A DNA stretch of 64,000 bases from CAWFZT01 sp963820415. GTDB lineage: Bacteria; Chloroflexota; Anaerolineae; Anaerolineales; Anaerolineaceae. The notes under the pieces are model-generated. The model was not told the DNA's origin and did no database searches. It saw only the letters and a program-made list of their open reading frames with translations. Location: the NCBI GenBank assembly GCA_963820415.1, contig CAWFZT010000013.1, positions 114,571 to 178,570 on the forward strand, read 5' to 3'. Below are positions 48,216-57,345 of the stretch, one piece after another (position 1 is the first letter of the stretch; each line of letters opens with the position of its first letter). A program made the translations under genes and the position numbers.

Positions 48216-49007
48216 ATGGACCTTCACCTGAAAGACAAGACCGTCCTGATCACCGGCGCCAGCCGCGGGCTCGGTTATGCTACCGCACACCTTCTGGCCG
48301 AAGAGGGCGCCCGCGTTGTCATCAACAGCCGCAGTGCAAGTAATTTAGCAGAAGCTGTTCGCAAAATCAAACAGGAAACCCAGGCTCTTGTGTTCGGCCT
48401 GCCTGGCGATGTTGCCGATCCCGCTGTTCCTGCCCGGCTGGTCGAGCAGGCAGCGACTTTCTCAGGCGGCTTGGATATCCTGATCACCAACGCCGGAGGT
48501 CCGCCGGCAGGTCAGTTTGAGACCTTTGACGACGAGGCATGGCAAAAAGCTGTTGAGCTGTCATTTCTCAGCCAGGTTCGCCTGATCCGCGCCGCCCTGC
48601 CCTTTTTACGTACATCCAAGGCTGCCAGCGTGCTGACCATCACATCCATTTCTGTCAAGCAGCCAATCCCAAACCTGGTGCTGTCCAACAGCATCCGCTC
48701 GGCTACCATCGGATTGACTAAGTCGCTGGCGCTCGAATTGGGCAAAGACGGTATCCGCTTCAATTCGATCCTACCGGCCTGGGTGGATACCGACCGGGTG
48801 GCCAACCTTTCCAGCCAGCGCGCCGAACAAAAAGGGATTTCGATAGAAGAAGAATATGCCAGTCAGGCGCGCGACAGCGCCCTGGGGCGTATTGCTGCGC
48901 CTGAAGAATTTGCCAATGCGGCAGTTTTCCTGGTTTCTCCGGCCGCTTCTTATCTCACCGGAGTGATGCTGCAGGTGGATGGCGGCTTATATAAAGCCAC
49001 CTATTAG
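48216..49007 (+). CDS. SDR family oxidoreductase (atypical active site)
   Basis: A 263-residue Rossmann-fold SDR. The NAD(P) motif TGASRGLGYA and NAG in LITNAGGPPAG are present, as is the C-terminal LTGVMLQVDGGLY. It is annotated like 3-oxoacyl-ACP reductase, but the usual Tyr-x3-Lys is missing: after the Ser-strand (TITSISVKQPIPNLV) the sequence is LSNSIRSATIGLTKSLA. This LSN-x2-R subgroup is known among SDRs of unclear activity. The chemistry may therefore differ. It is 12 bp after the DUF503 gene. Confidence 0.85.
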   Translation: MDLHLKDKTVLITGASRGLGYATAHLLAEEGARVVINSRSASNLAEAVRKIKQETQALVFGLPGDVADPAVPARLVEQAATFSGGLDILITNAGGPPAGQFETFDDEAWQKAVELSFLSQVRLIRAALPFLRTSKAASVLTITSISVKQPIPNLVLSNSIRSATIGLTKSLALELGKDGIRFNSILPAWVDTDRVANLSSQRAEQKGISIEEEYASQARDSALGRIAAPEEFANAAVFLVSPAASYLTGVMLQVDGGLYKATY

Positions 49008-49069
49008 CCGGGAACCGGTGGAAATCGGGTAAAATCAGACTGTTTTTATTCAATTTGTCCAGGAGTTTA

Positions 49070-50944
49070 ATGGTGCTATCTCCAAATGAAATCCAGGACC
49101 GGCTGGAGCGAATATTACTGCGCGTCCAAAAACCCGGTCGATACGTGGGCGGTGAGCTCAACCAGGTAGTGAAAAACTGGGAAACCGTCGCCACCCATAT
49201 CGCCCTGATCTTTCCGGATATCTACGACCTTGGATTGCCAAACCTTGGCCTGGCAATCCTGTATGAATCCCTCAACCAGCGTCCGGATGTGCTGGCTGAA
49301 CGGGCTTACGCTCCCTGGCTGGACATGGAAGCTGCCATGCGCCAGTCCGCTATCCCATTATATTCATTGGAAAGCAAACATGCCCTGCTTGATTTCGATA
49401 TCATCGGCTTCAGCCTGCCTTACGAGACCTTATTTACCAATGTATTGAACCTGCTCGACCTGGCTGGCATCCCCCTTCAGTCCGCTGAGCGGGATGAACG
49501 CTACCCCTTGATCATCGCCGGTGGTCATTCCACGTATAACCCTGAACCGATGTCCTCTTTCATCGACGCCTTCGTGATTGGCGAAGGTGAAGAAGTCATT
49601 CATGAGATAGTCGAGGTAGTTCAAGCAGGGAAAATCTCTGGGCAGTCGCGGAAAGGTTTGCTGAACCGGCTGGCCGAGGTCCCCGGGGTGTATGTGCCCT
49701 CTCTATACGACGTCTGGTATAACCCAGATGGCACGATTTCTTCCATAGCTAATATATCTACCTCAGCGCCTAAATCGGTCAAAAAACGCATCCTGGGCAA
49801 GCTGCCCGCCCCGCCTACTCATTTTATTGTGCCTTCGATTGATGTGGTGCACAACCGGGTTGCGGTGGAAATCATGCGCGGCTGCACGCGCGGCTGCCGG
49901 TTTTGCCATGCCGGCATGATCTCTCGACCGGTGCGCGAGCGCAGCGTAGCCGAAATTGTTGAATTTATCCAGCAATCCCTTGACAGCACCGGTTTCGAGG
50001 AAATCGCCCTTCTGTCCCTCTCTTCCTCGGATTACAGCCACATCCTGGAGTTAGTCGAAGCTGTCAGCCAGCGTTTCGTCGGCCAGCACCTGTCCATCTC
50101 TCTGCCATCCCTGCGGATCGAATCCACCTCAGTTGATCTCTTTGAAAAACTAAGAGGCTCACGCCAGGGTGGCTTTACACTGGCGCCCGAAGCGGCCACC
50201 GACCGCATGCGTGAGATCATCAATAAACCTATTTCAGAAGAACAAATGTTGGAAACCGCCCGTGCCATCTACAGCCGCGGCTGGCTGACCATCAAACTGT
50301 ACTTCATGATCGGTCACCCTTCGGAAACTCTTGAAGACGTCCAAGCGATTGCTGACCTGTGCAAAGCTGTAATCGGCGAAGGCCGTAAGCTCATTGGGCG
50401 GCGCGCTAACCTGCATGCCGGTGTGAGTACCTTCGTCCCCAAACCACACACCCCTTTCCAGTGGGTCGCCTGTGACAGCGTGGAAAGCATCTTAGCCAAA
50501 CAAAGGTTATTGAGGAAAGAATTATCGGGTCCTGGGATCAAGCTTAACTGGACCGACCCCAAAGACAGCCTGTTGGAAGCCTGGCTTTCGCGTGGCGACC
50601 GGCGCATGGCGCAGGTCATTTACCTGGCCTGGCAAAAAGGCGCCCGGTTCGATGCCTGGCAAGATCAGGATAACTTCGATGTCTGGCAGGCAGCCTTTAC
50701 AGAGGCTGGCCTCGACCCGGCTTTTTATTCTCAACGTACCCGTTCCCTGGATGAGGTATTCCCGTGGGACCATATTCACCCGGGCGTCACCAGACACTTC
50801 CTGGCTGAGGATTACCGCTGGAGCCTGGAGGGAAAGACGCGCCAGGACTGCCGTGAGCAGTGTTATGCCTGCGGGATCCTGCCCGGTTATATCGAGCTGC
50901 GCCGTAGGAACACAGGCGAGCAGTGGAAATGCCCCGAGGTATAA
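49070..50944 (+). CDS. B12-binding-type radical SAM protein (TIGR03960 family)
   Basis: A 624-residue protein. ATG 49070 is chosen because an AGGAG lies 5 bases upstream; a TTG at 49055 is weaker. The N-terminal third resembles a B12-binding fold, then the radical SAM cluster motif CTRGCRFCHAGM (C-x3-C-x2-C) appears at about residue 275, with GGFTLAPEAATDRMREIINK. The C-terminal end has CREQCYACGI. Members pair with a TIGR03936 protein, as here. They are thought to modify RNA or protein, but the substrate is unproven. It starts the operon that continues into hgcAB. Confidence 0.88.
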   Translation: MVLSPNEIQDRLERILLRVQKPGRYVGGELNQVVKNWETVATHIALIFPDIYDLGLPNLGLAILYESLNQRPDVLAERAYAPWLDMEAAMRQSAIPLYSLESKHALLDFDIIGFSLPYETLFTNVLNLLDLAGIPLQSAERDERYPLIIAGGHSTYNPEPMSSFIDAFVIGEGEEVIHEIVEVVQAGKISGQSRKGLLNRLAEVPGVYVPSLYDVWYNPDGTISSIANISTSAPKSVKKRILGKLPAPPTHFIVPSIDVVHNRVAVEIMRGCTRGCRFCHAGMISRPVRERSVAEIVEFIQQSLDSTGFEEIALLSLSSSDYSHILELVEAVSQRFVGQHLSISLPSLRIESTSVDLFEKLRGSRQGGFTLAPEAATDRMREIINKPISEEQMLETARAIYSRGWLTIKLYFMIGHPSETLEDVQAIADLCKAVIGEGRKLIGRRANLHAGVSTFVPKPHTPFQWVACDSVESILAKQRLLRKELSGPGIKLNWTDPKDSLLEAWLSRGDRRMAQVIYLAWQKGARFDAWQDQDNFDVWQAAFTEAGLDPAFYSQRTRSLDEVFPWDHIHPGVTRHFLAEDYRWSLEGKTRQDCREQCYACGILPGYIELRRRNTGEQWKCPEV

Positions 50945-50953
50945 GAAAAAACC

Positions 50954-51604
50954 ATGCAAAGGATCCGCATTTACTATTCCAAGACGCAGACCCTGCGCTA
51001 TACAGGCAACCTGGATGTGCATAAAATATGGGAACGTACCCTGCGCCGGGCGAGACTACCCCTGGCTTACAGCCAAGGCTTTCACCCGCAGCCCAAGATT
51101 AACCAGGCCTGCCCGCTGCCGCTTGGCATGCTAAGCCGGGCGGAAATCGTCGACATCTGGCTGGAGCCCGAGCTACCTCTGGAACAGGTTACTGAACAGT
51201 TGTTGAAAAGTATTCCACCAGGGTTCGAGATCGGCCACCTGGAAGCTATCGACCTGCATGAACCGGCGCTTCAGACCAGGGTAGCTGCTTCACGCTACCA
51301 GGCGACCATAATTACCCTGCCTGGTGAAAACCGGGTGAGCCTGAAAGAATTGTCAGAAAAAGTGAACGCTATCCTTTCCTCAGCGAACCTTCCTCGCCAA
51401 TGGCGCGAAAAAACCTATGACCTGCGCCCTTACATCCAGGAATTAGAAATCATCAGTCCTGACGAAAAAGGACAGCCGGTCCTGCTGATGCAGTTATCAG
51501 CGCGCCAAGGCGCTACCGGACGCCCGGAAGAGGTCCTGTCAGGCATGGGCTTCGATCCATCTTCCACCCGCATCGAGCGAGTCGGATTGGTGTTTTTAAG
51601 TTAG
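50954..51604 (+). CDS. TIGR03936/DUF2344 radical SAM-associated protein
   Basis: A 216-residue protein with IRIYYSKTQTLRYTGNLDVHKIWERTLRRARLPLAYSQGFHPQPKI, the conserved DUF2344 start. This family is almost always the partner of TIGR03960 radical SAM proteins, as here, 9 bp apart. No cysteine cluster of its own is seen. It ends 9 bp before hgcA. Confidence 0.88.
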   Translation: MQRIRIYYSKTQTLRYTGNLDVHKIWERTLRRARLPLAYSQGFHPQPKINQACPLPLGMLSRAEIVDIWLEPELPLEQVTEQLLKSIPPGFEIGHLEAIDLHEPALQTRVAASRYQATIITLPGENRVSLKELSEKVNAILSSANLPRQWREKTYDLRPYIQELEIISPDEKGQPVLLMQLSARQGATGRPEEVLSGMGFDPSSTRIERVGLVFLS

Positions 51605-51613
51605 AATATAGAA

Positions 51614-52624
51614 ATGAACCTTCCGATGGCAGCCCCCGAGAAAATAAATATCTTCTCAACCACAAGCAAGCTTAGCAGAAAAAATTCCTGGGACCACATC
51701 CAGGCGCGCTGGGGAATTCGTCGCGGGCGCCACCGGGTTACGCCAGGTTTGTATGCCCTGGGAAACCCTCAACCCACCGCGCCGGTCTTTGTAACCGCCA
51801 ACTACACGCTTAGCTTTGATACCCTGCGCAGCGCTTTGGTTGAAATGGACGCATACATCCTCGTCCTGGATACTCAAGGAATCAATGTCTGGTGCGCCGC
51901 CGGTAAAGGCACTTTCGGAACCGCAGAATTGGTTAACCGTATCGAGGTTTGCCGTCTGAAAGAAGTGGTCACTTCCTGGCTATTAATCCTGCCCCAATTG
52001 GGCGCTCCTGGGGTAGCAGCGCATGAGGTGAAGAAACGCACCGGTTTCCGCATCGAATATGGGCCAATCCGGGCAGAAGACCTGCCAGAGTATCTGAAGA
52101 CTCACCAGGCCAGCCAGGCAATGCGCTCCGTGCGTTTCAACCTCAAGGATCGGATAACACTCATCCCGGTTGAATTGGTACACGTACTGATTCCACTTAT
52201 TATCGCCGGGGTGGTCATGTATTTTCTGGGAGGATTGCTGCCCGCCCTGGCTACCCTCCTAGCGATTTTTACTGGTGTGGCGATTTTTCCAATCGTTCTG
52301 CCCTGGCTGCCGACCCGCGATTTCAGCAGCAAAGGTTGGATCCTAGGCATGCTGGTCACCTTGCCATTTACACTCGCTATTCTGTTCAGAGGCGCCGCGC
52401 CTGTCTGGTGGCTGCAAGTGGGGATGGCCCTGGCGCTGCAGTTAGCGCTGCCGGTTGTTACCGCGTTCATCGCGCTCAACTTTACCGGCTCAACTCCATT
52501 CACTTCACGCAGTGGGGTTAAGAAAGAGATTTTTGCCTATATTCCATTAATGGCGGGCCTGTTTGGCGGCGGGATTCTACTGGCCCTGGGCGCAATCCTG
52601 GTTCACAACCTGGGGAGGATGTGA
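51614..52624 (+). CDS. hgcA: Mercury methylation corrinoid protein HgcA
   Basis: A 336-residue protein that transfers a methyl group from a corrinoid to Hg(II), giving methylmercury. The cytoplasmic N-terminal half is a corrinoid-binding domain with the diagnostic cap-helix motif NVWCAAGKGTFG at residues 91-102; Cys94 is the lower cobalt ligand (Cys93 in the Desulfovibrio ND132 protein). Residues about 185-335 hold five transmembrane helices, the usual HgcA membrane half. Length matches the family. It is 9 bp after the DUF2344 gene and overlaps hgcB. No mer or arsR gene is nearby. Confidence 0.92.
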   Translation: MNLPMAAPEKINIFSTTSKLSRKNSWDHIQARWGIRRGRHRVTPGLYALGNPQPTAPVFVTANYTLSFDTLRSALVEMDAYILVLDTQGINVWCAAGKGTFGTAELVNRIEVCRLKEVVTSWLLILPQLGAPGVAAHEVKKRTGFRIEYGPIRAEDLPEYLKTHQASQAMRSVRFNLKDRITLIPVELVHVLIPLIIAGVVMYFLGGLLPALATLLAIFTGVAIFPIVLPWLPTRDFSSKGWILGMLVTLPFTLAILFRGAAPVWWLQVGMALALQLALPVVTAFIALNFTGSTPFTSRSGVKKEIFAYIPLMAGLFGGGILLALGAILVHNLGRM

Positions 52625-52899
52625 TGTTTAATTCTTATGTAGAAACCAGTTTACACTACCAACCCACGAAGTGTATAAATTGTGAAATCTGCCTGGACGT
52701 TTGCCCGCATGGGGTATTTATCCCTGGGAAAAAGGCCGTCCAACTGGCCAAACCGTGGGAATGCATGGAATGCGGCGCCTGCCAGCTCAACTGTCCCACT
52801 TCCGCCATTAGTGTAGATAGCGGAGTTGGATGCGCGGCCGCCATGATCAGTGCCGCGTTGCGGGGAAAGAAGTTGGATCAAAAAGTAGAATGTACCTGA
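52624..52899 (+). CDS. hgcB: Mercury methylation ferredoxin HgcB
   Basis: A 91-residue dicluster ferredoxin that reduces the cobalt of HgcA. Two [4Fe-4S] motifs are seen: CINCEICLDVCP and CMECGACQLNCP, then the lone conserved Cys of SGVGC (residue 70). The C-terminus ends VECT, with one Cys where the model HgcB has a pair. The ATG at 52624 overlaps the hgcA stop (TGATG) with GGGGAGG upstream, so the two are translationally coupled. Confidence 0.92.
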   Translation: MFNSYVETSLHYQPTKCINCEICLDVCPHGVFIPGKKAVQLAKPWECMECGACQLNCPTSAISVDSGVGCAAAMISAALRGKKLDQKVECT

Positions 52900-52962
52900 G
52901 AAGAGACATCCCAGACGCGTGGCGCCTGCTAAGTCCGAGTACAACTCTCACCATACACTTAA

Positions 52963-52991
52963 TTGACTTCTAATCTTCATTGTGATATTAA
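52963..52991 (+). promoter_or_regulatory. Sigma-70-type promoter for the oxidase operon
   Basis: TTGACT (52963-52968), a 17-bp spacer, and TATTAA (52986-52991) lie 36 bp before the cupredoxin start. This separates the oxidase operon from hgcAB. Confidence 0.5.
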
Positions 52992-53026
52992 TAACGATGT
53001 AAACTATCCTATTTCTAGAGGGAAGA

Positions 53027-53455
53027 ATGAAAAATTTCAAATTAAGAATTATCACAACGGTTTCAATATTTCTTCTGGCTGCTGTCATCCTGGCAGCTTG
53101 TGGTGGAGGAGGCGGATCCTCCGGTGCTACGACCGTAAATCTCACCCTGACCGATTTTAAAATCGATTCGTCGCTGACGACTTTTAAAGTGGGCGTTCCC
53201 TATCACTTTGTGGTTAAGAATACCGCTGCTATGCCTCACGAAGTCTGGATTGACCCCGTCGATGCAAGCCTTACTGCTGATACAGCCAAGTCTAAAGCGT
53301 TGGCAGGCTTAGGGCCAGACGTTCTGGTAGCTGGAGCCACCCAGTCTTTTGATTACACTTTCACCCAGGCCTATTCGTCAGGCTCTTTGGAATTTGCCTG
53401 CCATTTACCTGGCCATTATGAAGCAGGTATGCACACGGCGATAGTCGTCCAATAA
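53027..53455 (+). CDS. Blue-copper (cupredoxin) lipoprotein
   Basis: A 142-residue exported protein. A signal peptide with lipobox LAAC (Cys near residue 25) is followed by a Gly/Ser linker. The cupredoxin ligands of a type 1 copper site are present: His in MPHEVW, then C-x3-H-type FACHLPGHYEAGM supplying Cys, His and Met. It likely carries electrons outside the membrane and may feed the oxidase encoded just downstream (27 bp to subunit II). Confidence 0.88.
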   Translation: MKNFKLRIITTVSIFLLAAVILAACGGGGGSSGATTVNLTLTDFKIDSSLTTFKVGVPYHFVVKNTAAMPHEVWIDPVDASLTADTAKSKALAGLGPDVLVAGATQSFDYTFTQAYSSGSLEFACHLPGHYEAGMHTAIVVQ

Positions 53456-53482
53456 ATAACTTTCCAAAAAAGGGTGGGGCCA

Positions 53483-54493
53483 ATGACCGGTCGCAAATTG
53501 GCGGGGTTCACGATTGGGCTGTTGGGTACCTTTTGTCTGGCCGGTTGCTCGGGTACGTCGTCGATTTTATTTCCGGCGTCGCCCAATGCCCGGGCAACCG
53601 CCCAGCTTTTCAATTTCGTATTTATCATCGAGGCGATCGTTTTTGTGATCGTCGAAACTGCTTTGATTTATGCGGTGATACATTTCAGCCGTAAACAAGG
53701 CAGTGGACTGCCGAAACAGATTGAGGGTAATCTGACCTTTGAAATCATCTGGACTGTCATCCCGTCGATTATTTTAGCGCTCATTTTCTTTGTTTCCCTG
53801 GGTACGCTGCGCACCGTAACCTCCTCCCCGCCGCCGTCATCCTTGACGAGCGCTCCGATCCAGGTGAAAGTTATCGGGCACCAATGGTTTTGGGAATTCG
53901 ATTATCCCGAGCTTAATATTGTGACCGCCAACCAACTGGTCGTTCCAATTAACACCCTGGTAAATGTCGATGTTCAAAGCGTCGATGTCATCCACAGTTA
54001 TTGGGTGCCGGAGTTGGGCGGAAAAATCGACGCCATCCCGGGCATCACCAACCAGACCCGCTTCCAGGCGGAAAAGATTGGCACCTTTACCGGGCAGTGT
54101 GCCGAATTCTGTGGCGCCGATCATGCTCAGATGCGCTTGACGGTCGTCGTTAAAACTCCTGAGGAGTACGCCGCCTGGGTCAAAAGCCAGCAGGCGCCCG
54201 TTCCGCTGCTGTCCGGTGACGCTTCTTTGGGGGAACAGGTTTTTATGAATGGGGCATGCATTGGCTGCCATACGATCGACGGTACCAAAGCCCAGGGAAA
54301 GGTCGGGCCGAACCTGACCCACTTCGCCAGCCGCGACCTCTTTGCCGGATCCATCCTCGCCAACACGCCGGATAACCTCAAACAATGGCTGGCTGATTCT
54401 CAGGCGATCAAAATGGGCAGCTTGATGCCAAATCTGCACCTGCCAAGCAATAATATCAAGCTGTTAGTTTCATTTCTGGAAAGTCTTAAATAA
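53483..54493 (+). CDS. coxB: Cytochrome c oxidase subunit II with fused cytochrome c (caa3 type)
   Basis: A 336-residue lipoprotein/membrane protein (ATG 53483 preferred over GTG 53474). Signal with lipobox LAGC, two transmembrane helices (about 45-67 and 88-108), then the CuA domain with HSYWVPELGGK, GQCAEFCGADHAQM supplying C-x3-C, His and Met. The C-terminal 90 residues form a c-type cytochrome with CIGCH haem site and MGSLMPNLH axial Met. This is the caa3 arrangement. Cu and haem c let it take electrons from cytochrome or blue-copper donors. Confidence 0.93.
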   Translation: MTGRKLAGFTIGLLGTFCLAGCSGTSSILFPASPNARATAQLFNFVFIIEAIVFVIVETALIYAVIHFSRKQGSGLPKQIEGNLTFEIIWTVIPSIILALIFFVSLGTLRTVTSSPPPSSLTSAPIQVKVIGHQWFWEFDYPELNIVTANQLVVPINTLVNVDVQSVDVIHSYWVPELGGKIDAIPGITNQTRFQAEKIGTFTGQCAEFCGADHAQMRLTVVVKTPEEYAAWVKSQQAPVPLLSGDASLGEQVFMNGACIGCHTIDGTKAQGKVGPNLTHFASRDLFAGSILANTPDNLKQWLADSQAIKMGSLMPNLHLPSNNIKLLVSFLESLK

Positions 54494-54517
54494 CAATCAG
54501 GGAATTTGGGTGGGATT

Positions 54518-56336
54518 ATGACAACTTCGCAGGGCACAATCGCCTTACCTCAACCATCGCCGACCGGCATTGTCAGATGGTTAACTACGACCAACCATAA
54601 GGACATCGGCATCCTCTATATGACGACGGCGTTTTTCTTTTTCCTGATCGGGGGAATGGAAGCGCTGACCATGCGCCTGCAATTGGGGGCTCCGGAAAAC
54701 ACCCTCCTCACCGCCCAGGCCTACAACCAGGTTTTTACCATGCACGGCACGACTATGATCTTCCTGTTTGCCATGCCGCTCCTGGTTGGTTTTGGCAACT
54801 ACCTGGTGCCGCTGATGATCGGGGCGCGCGATATGGCTTTCCCACGCCTCAACGCCCTCAGCTACTGGCTGCTGCTGGCGGGCGGACTGGTCCTTTACAG
54901 CTCCTTTGCCTTGGGCGGCGCCCCGGCTGATGGCTGGTTTGCCTATGCGCCCTTGACCATCTCACAGTATTCACCAACTCATGGAATGGATTTCTGGGCG
55001 TTGGGGATTCTTCTGGCCGGGATCGGTTCAACGGTAGGAGCCATCAATTTCATCGTTACAATATTAAACATGCGCGCCCCTGGGATGAGGCTCTTGCGCA
55101 TGCCACAATTTGTCTGGCAGATGCTCGTCACCGTCTTCCTGATGGTATTCGCTATCCCCAGCCTGACCGTCGATGCAATTTTACTGTTTTTGCAACGCAA
55201 CTTCGGCGCAGTATTTTTCTCGGCTGCTCAAGGAGGGTCAGTCCTGCTCTGGCAGCACTTGTTCTGGTTCTTCGGCCACCCGGAAGTCTACATTCTTATC
55301 TTGCCCGCCTTTGGGATCATTTCCGAGATAGTCCCGACTTTTTCTAAAAAGCCTATTTTTGGCTATGCGGCCCTCGTCTATGCCGGGATCGCCATTGGGT
55401 TCCTGGGTTTTACCGTGTGGGCGCATCACATGTTCGCTGTGGGAATGTCGCCGCTGGCAGATGCAGTCTTTTCACTCGACAGTATGATCATCGCCGTGCC
55501 GACCAGTATTAAAGTCTTCAACTGGATCGCCACCCTATGGGGTGGAAAACTCAACCTGAAAGCTCCCCTTTTATTCGCAGCAGGTTTTATCGCCCTTTTT
55601 ATCATCGGTGGGTTTAGTGGTATCTCCCTGGCAACCGTTCCGATTGATTTTCAAGTCGAAGATACCTTTTTTGTGGTAGGCCACTTCCATTACGTTTTAT
55701 TCGGCGGAACGGTCTTTGCATTATTCGGTGGTTTTTATTACTGGCTGCCGAAAATTACTGGGCGCTTATTAAGTGAGAAATTGGCCAGGTGGCATTTCGG
55801 GCTAATGTTTGTGGGTATGAACCTGACCTATTTCCCCATGTACATTCTGGGCCTTTCCGGTATGCCCCGGCGGGTTTTCACCTACAGTATGGCTCAGGGC
55901 TGGGGAACCTTGAACCTGATCTCGACCATTGGCGCCTTCACCATTGCCACCTCTGTGCTGATCTTCCTGATAAACTTCTTCACCAGCCAGCGCAAAGGTG
56001 AAAAAGCCGGCAATGATCCCTGGGACGGGCAATCCCTGGAATGGACGGTTTCCTCTCCGCCACCGGCTTATAATTTCGCTCACATCCCTGTCGTGTCCAG
56101 CCGCCGTGCCTTCTGGGATCAGAAATATCCCCCGGCCGGGAGCCAGCCGGCAGCCAGGGTCGAAGTGGAAAAATTCAGCGCGAGAGCGCCTTTCCGAAGG
56201 ATCCTTCTACCCGATCATCGTTGCCCTCGGTTTGTTCATCGCCGCTTTTGGCATGATCTTTTCCTTCTGGGTTGTGATCCCGGGTGTTGCCGTGGTATTT
56301 TACGGGATTATTGGCTGGTTCCGTGAGCACTTTTAG
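54518..56336 (+). CDS. coxA: Cytochrome c oxidase subunit I, frameshift near C-terminus
   Basis: Haem-copper oxidase subunit I, type A1 by FFGHPEVYILILPAFGIISE (His, Glu and the cross-linked Tyr). Other marks: the CuB His pair WAHHMF, and VGHFHYVLFGG haem ligands. Start ATG 54518 with GGAATTTGGGTGG region before it. From about 56168-56190 the frame shifts by +1: the original frame ends in a nonsense-like tail (stop 56324-56326), while the shifted frame gives FYPIIVALGLFIAAFGMIFSFWVV to 56336, a true transmembrane end. Core catalytic parts are intact, so the defect affects only the last helices. Sequencing error is likely. Confidence 0.9.
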
Positions 56337-56354
56337 GAAGTAAACCGAGGAAGA

Positions 56355-56942
56355 ATGAGCCAGGAAAGTACCGCCTCCTTAGAAATTACTTCGATGGGTG
56401 TAGATAACCGAAAACTCGGCGTATGGGTATGGCTAGGGTCGGAAGCGGTTTTCTTCTCTGCGCTCATCATTGTTTACATTGTCATGCGCAATAATAGCGT
56501 CAGCGGTCCTTTCCCACGCGAAACTCTTAACGTCAGCCTGACCGCAATCAACACATTTATTCTGATCTGTAGCAGCCTGACCATGGTCACTGCCCTGTCT
56601 GCCATCCAGACCGGCAGCCAGCGTGGTTTGTGGCGCTGGCTGGTTGTCACTATGGCTCTCGGTCTGGCCTTCCTGACCGGCCAGGCAATCGAATTCACCT
56701 CGCTGGCCCACCAGGGCCTTTCGCTCAGCAGTAACCTTTTTGGTGGGACTTTCTTTACCCTGACCGGCTTCCACGGGGCGCATGTGCTCATCGGCGTGAT
56801 TTGGATTGGTTTTGTGGTGGCGCGTGCTTTACGCGGCGGCTATACCCAATCCAACCATTTGATGGTTGAGCTGGCCGGCCTGTATTGGCACTTTGTCGAC
56901 CTGGTATGGATCATCATCTTCACCATCGTCTATCTAATCTGA
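56355..56942 (+). CDS. coxC: Cytochrome c oxidase subunit III
   Basis: A 195-residue subunit III with five transmembrane segments. Conserved parts: KLGVWVWLGSEAVFFSALI, GGTFFTLTGFHGAHVLIGVIWI and YWHFVDLVWIIIFTIVYLI. It stabilises the oxidase core and is not catalytic. It follows coxA by 18 bp with GAGGA before the ATG. Confidence 0.93.
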   Translation: MSQESTASLEITSMGVDNRKLGVWVWLGSEAVFFSALIIVYIVMRNNSVSGPFPRETLNVSLTAINTFILICSSLTMVTALSAIQTGSQRGLWRWLVVTMALGLAFLTGQAIEFTSLAHQGLSLSSNLFGGTFFTLTGFHGAHVLIGVIWIGFVVARALRGGYTQSNHLMVELAGLYWHFVDLVWIIIFTIVYLI

Positions 56943-57000
56943 CGAGATGGCAGAGTTCCTGCATTCGTGTCAGGTTTGTAGGGTTCTTATCGGAGGGATT

Positions 57001-57303
57001 ATGTCCGATGATACAAAAATCGAAACGAAAAAAAGTTCGCGGAGAACTTATCTTGTTGTTTTCGGCGCCCTGGCTTTATTGACTGCCCTGGAAGTTACGG
57101 TAACTCACCTGCCTATTCCACGCATTCCAGTGCTGATTCCGTTAGCCTTGATCAAAGCCAGCCTGGTGGCGCTTTTCTATATGCATTTGAGATTTGACCG
57201 GAAGGTCTTTAGCGTGGTTTTTGTGATGGGATTACTTATGGGAGTTGGCCTGATCCTGTCCTTGATCGCCCTGTTTGCGCCATCACTGCTGGATATCAGG
57301 TAA
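57001..57303 (+). CDS. Cytochrome c oxidase subunit IV (prokaryotic type)
   Basis: A 100-residue membrane protein with three helices (about 20-38, 44-62, 70-92). YLVVFGALALLTALEVTVTHLP and LIPLALIKASLVALFYMHLRFD are typical of the small COX4-type subunit of caa3 oxidases. ATG 57001 is preferred because GGAGGG is directly upstream; the longer frame begins with an odd Cys-rich tail. It assists assembly of subunit I. Confidence 0.88.
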   Translation: MSDDTKIETKKSSRRTYLVVFGALALLTALEVTVTHLPIPRIPVLIPLALIKASLVALFYMHLRFDRKVFSVVFVMGLLMGVGLILSLIALFAPSLLDIR

Positions 57304-57345
57304 AACATCTTGCAACTTGGATTGGTTTTGTGGGAGGTTACTGGC

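Noticed and set aside
51614..52624. HgcA as an acetyl-CoA pathway corrinoid protein (CFeSP small/large subunit)
   Set aside because: No Fe-S motif is in the protein, the NVWCAAGK cap helix and the five-helix C-terminus are HgcA-specific, and hgcB follows.
56190..56326. Primary-frame C-terminal tail of CoxA
   Set aside because: It is rich in Arg, Cys and His and lacks helices; the +1 frame carries the expected hydrophobic end.
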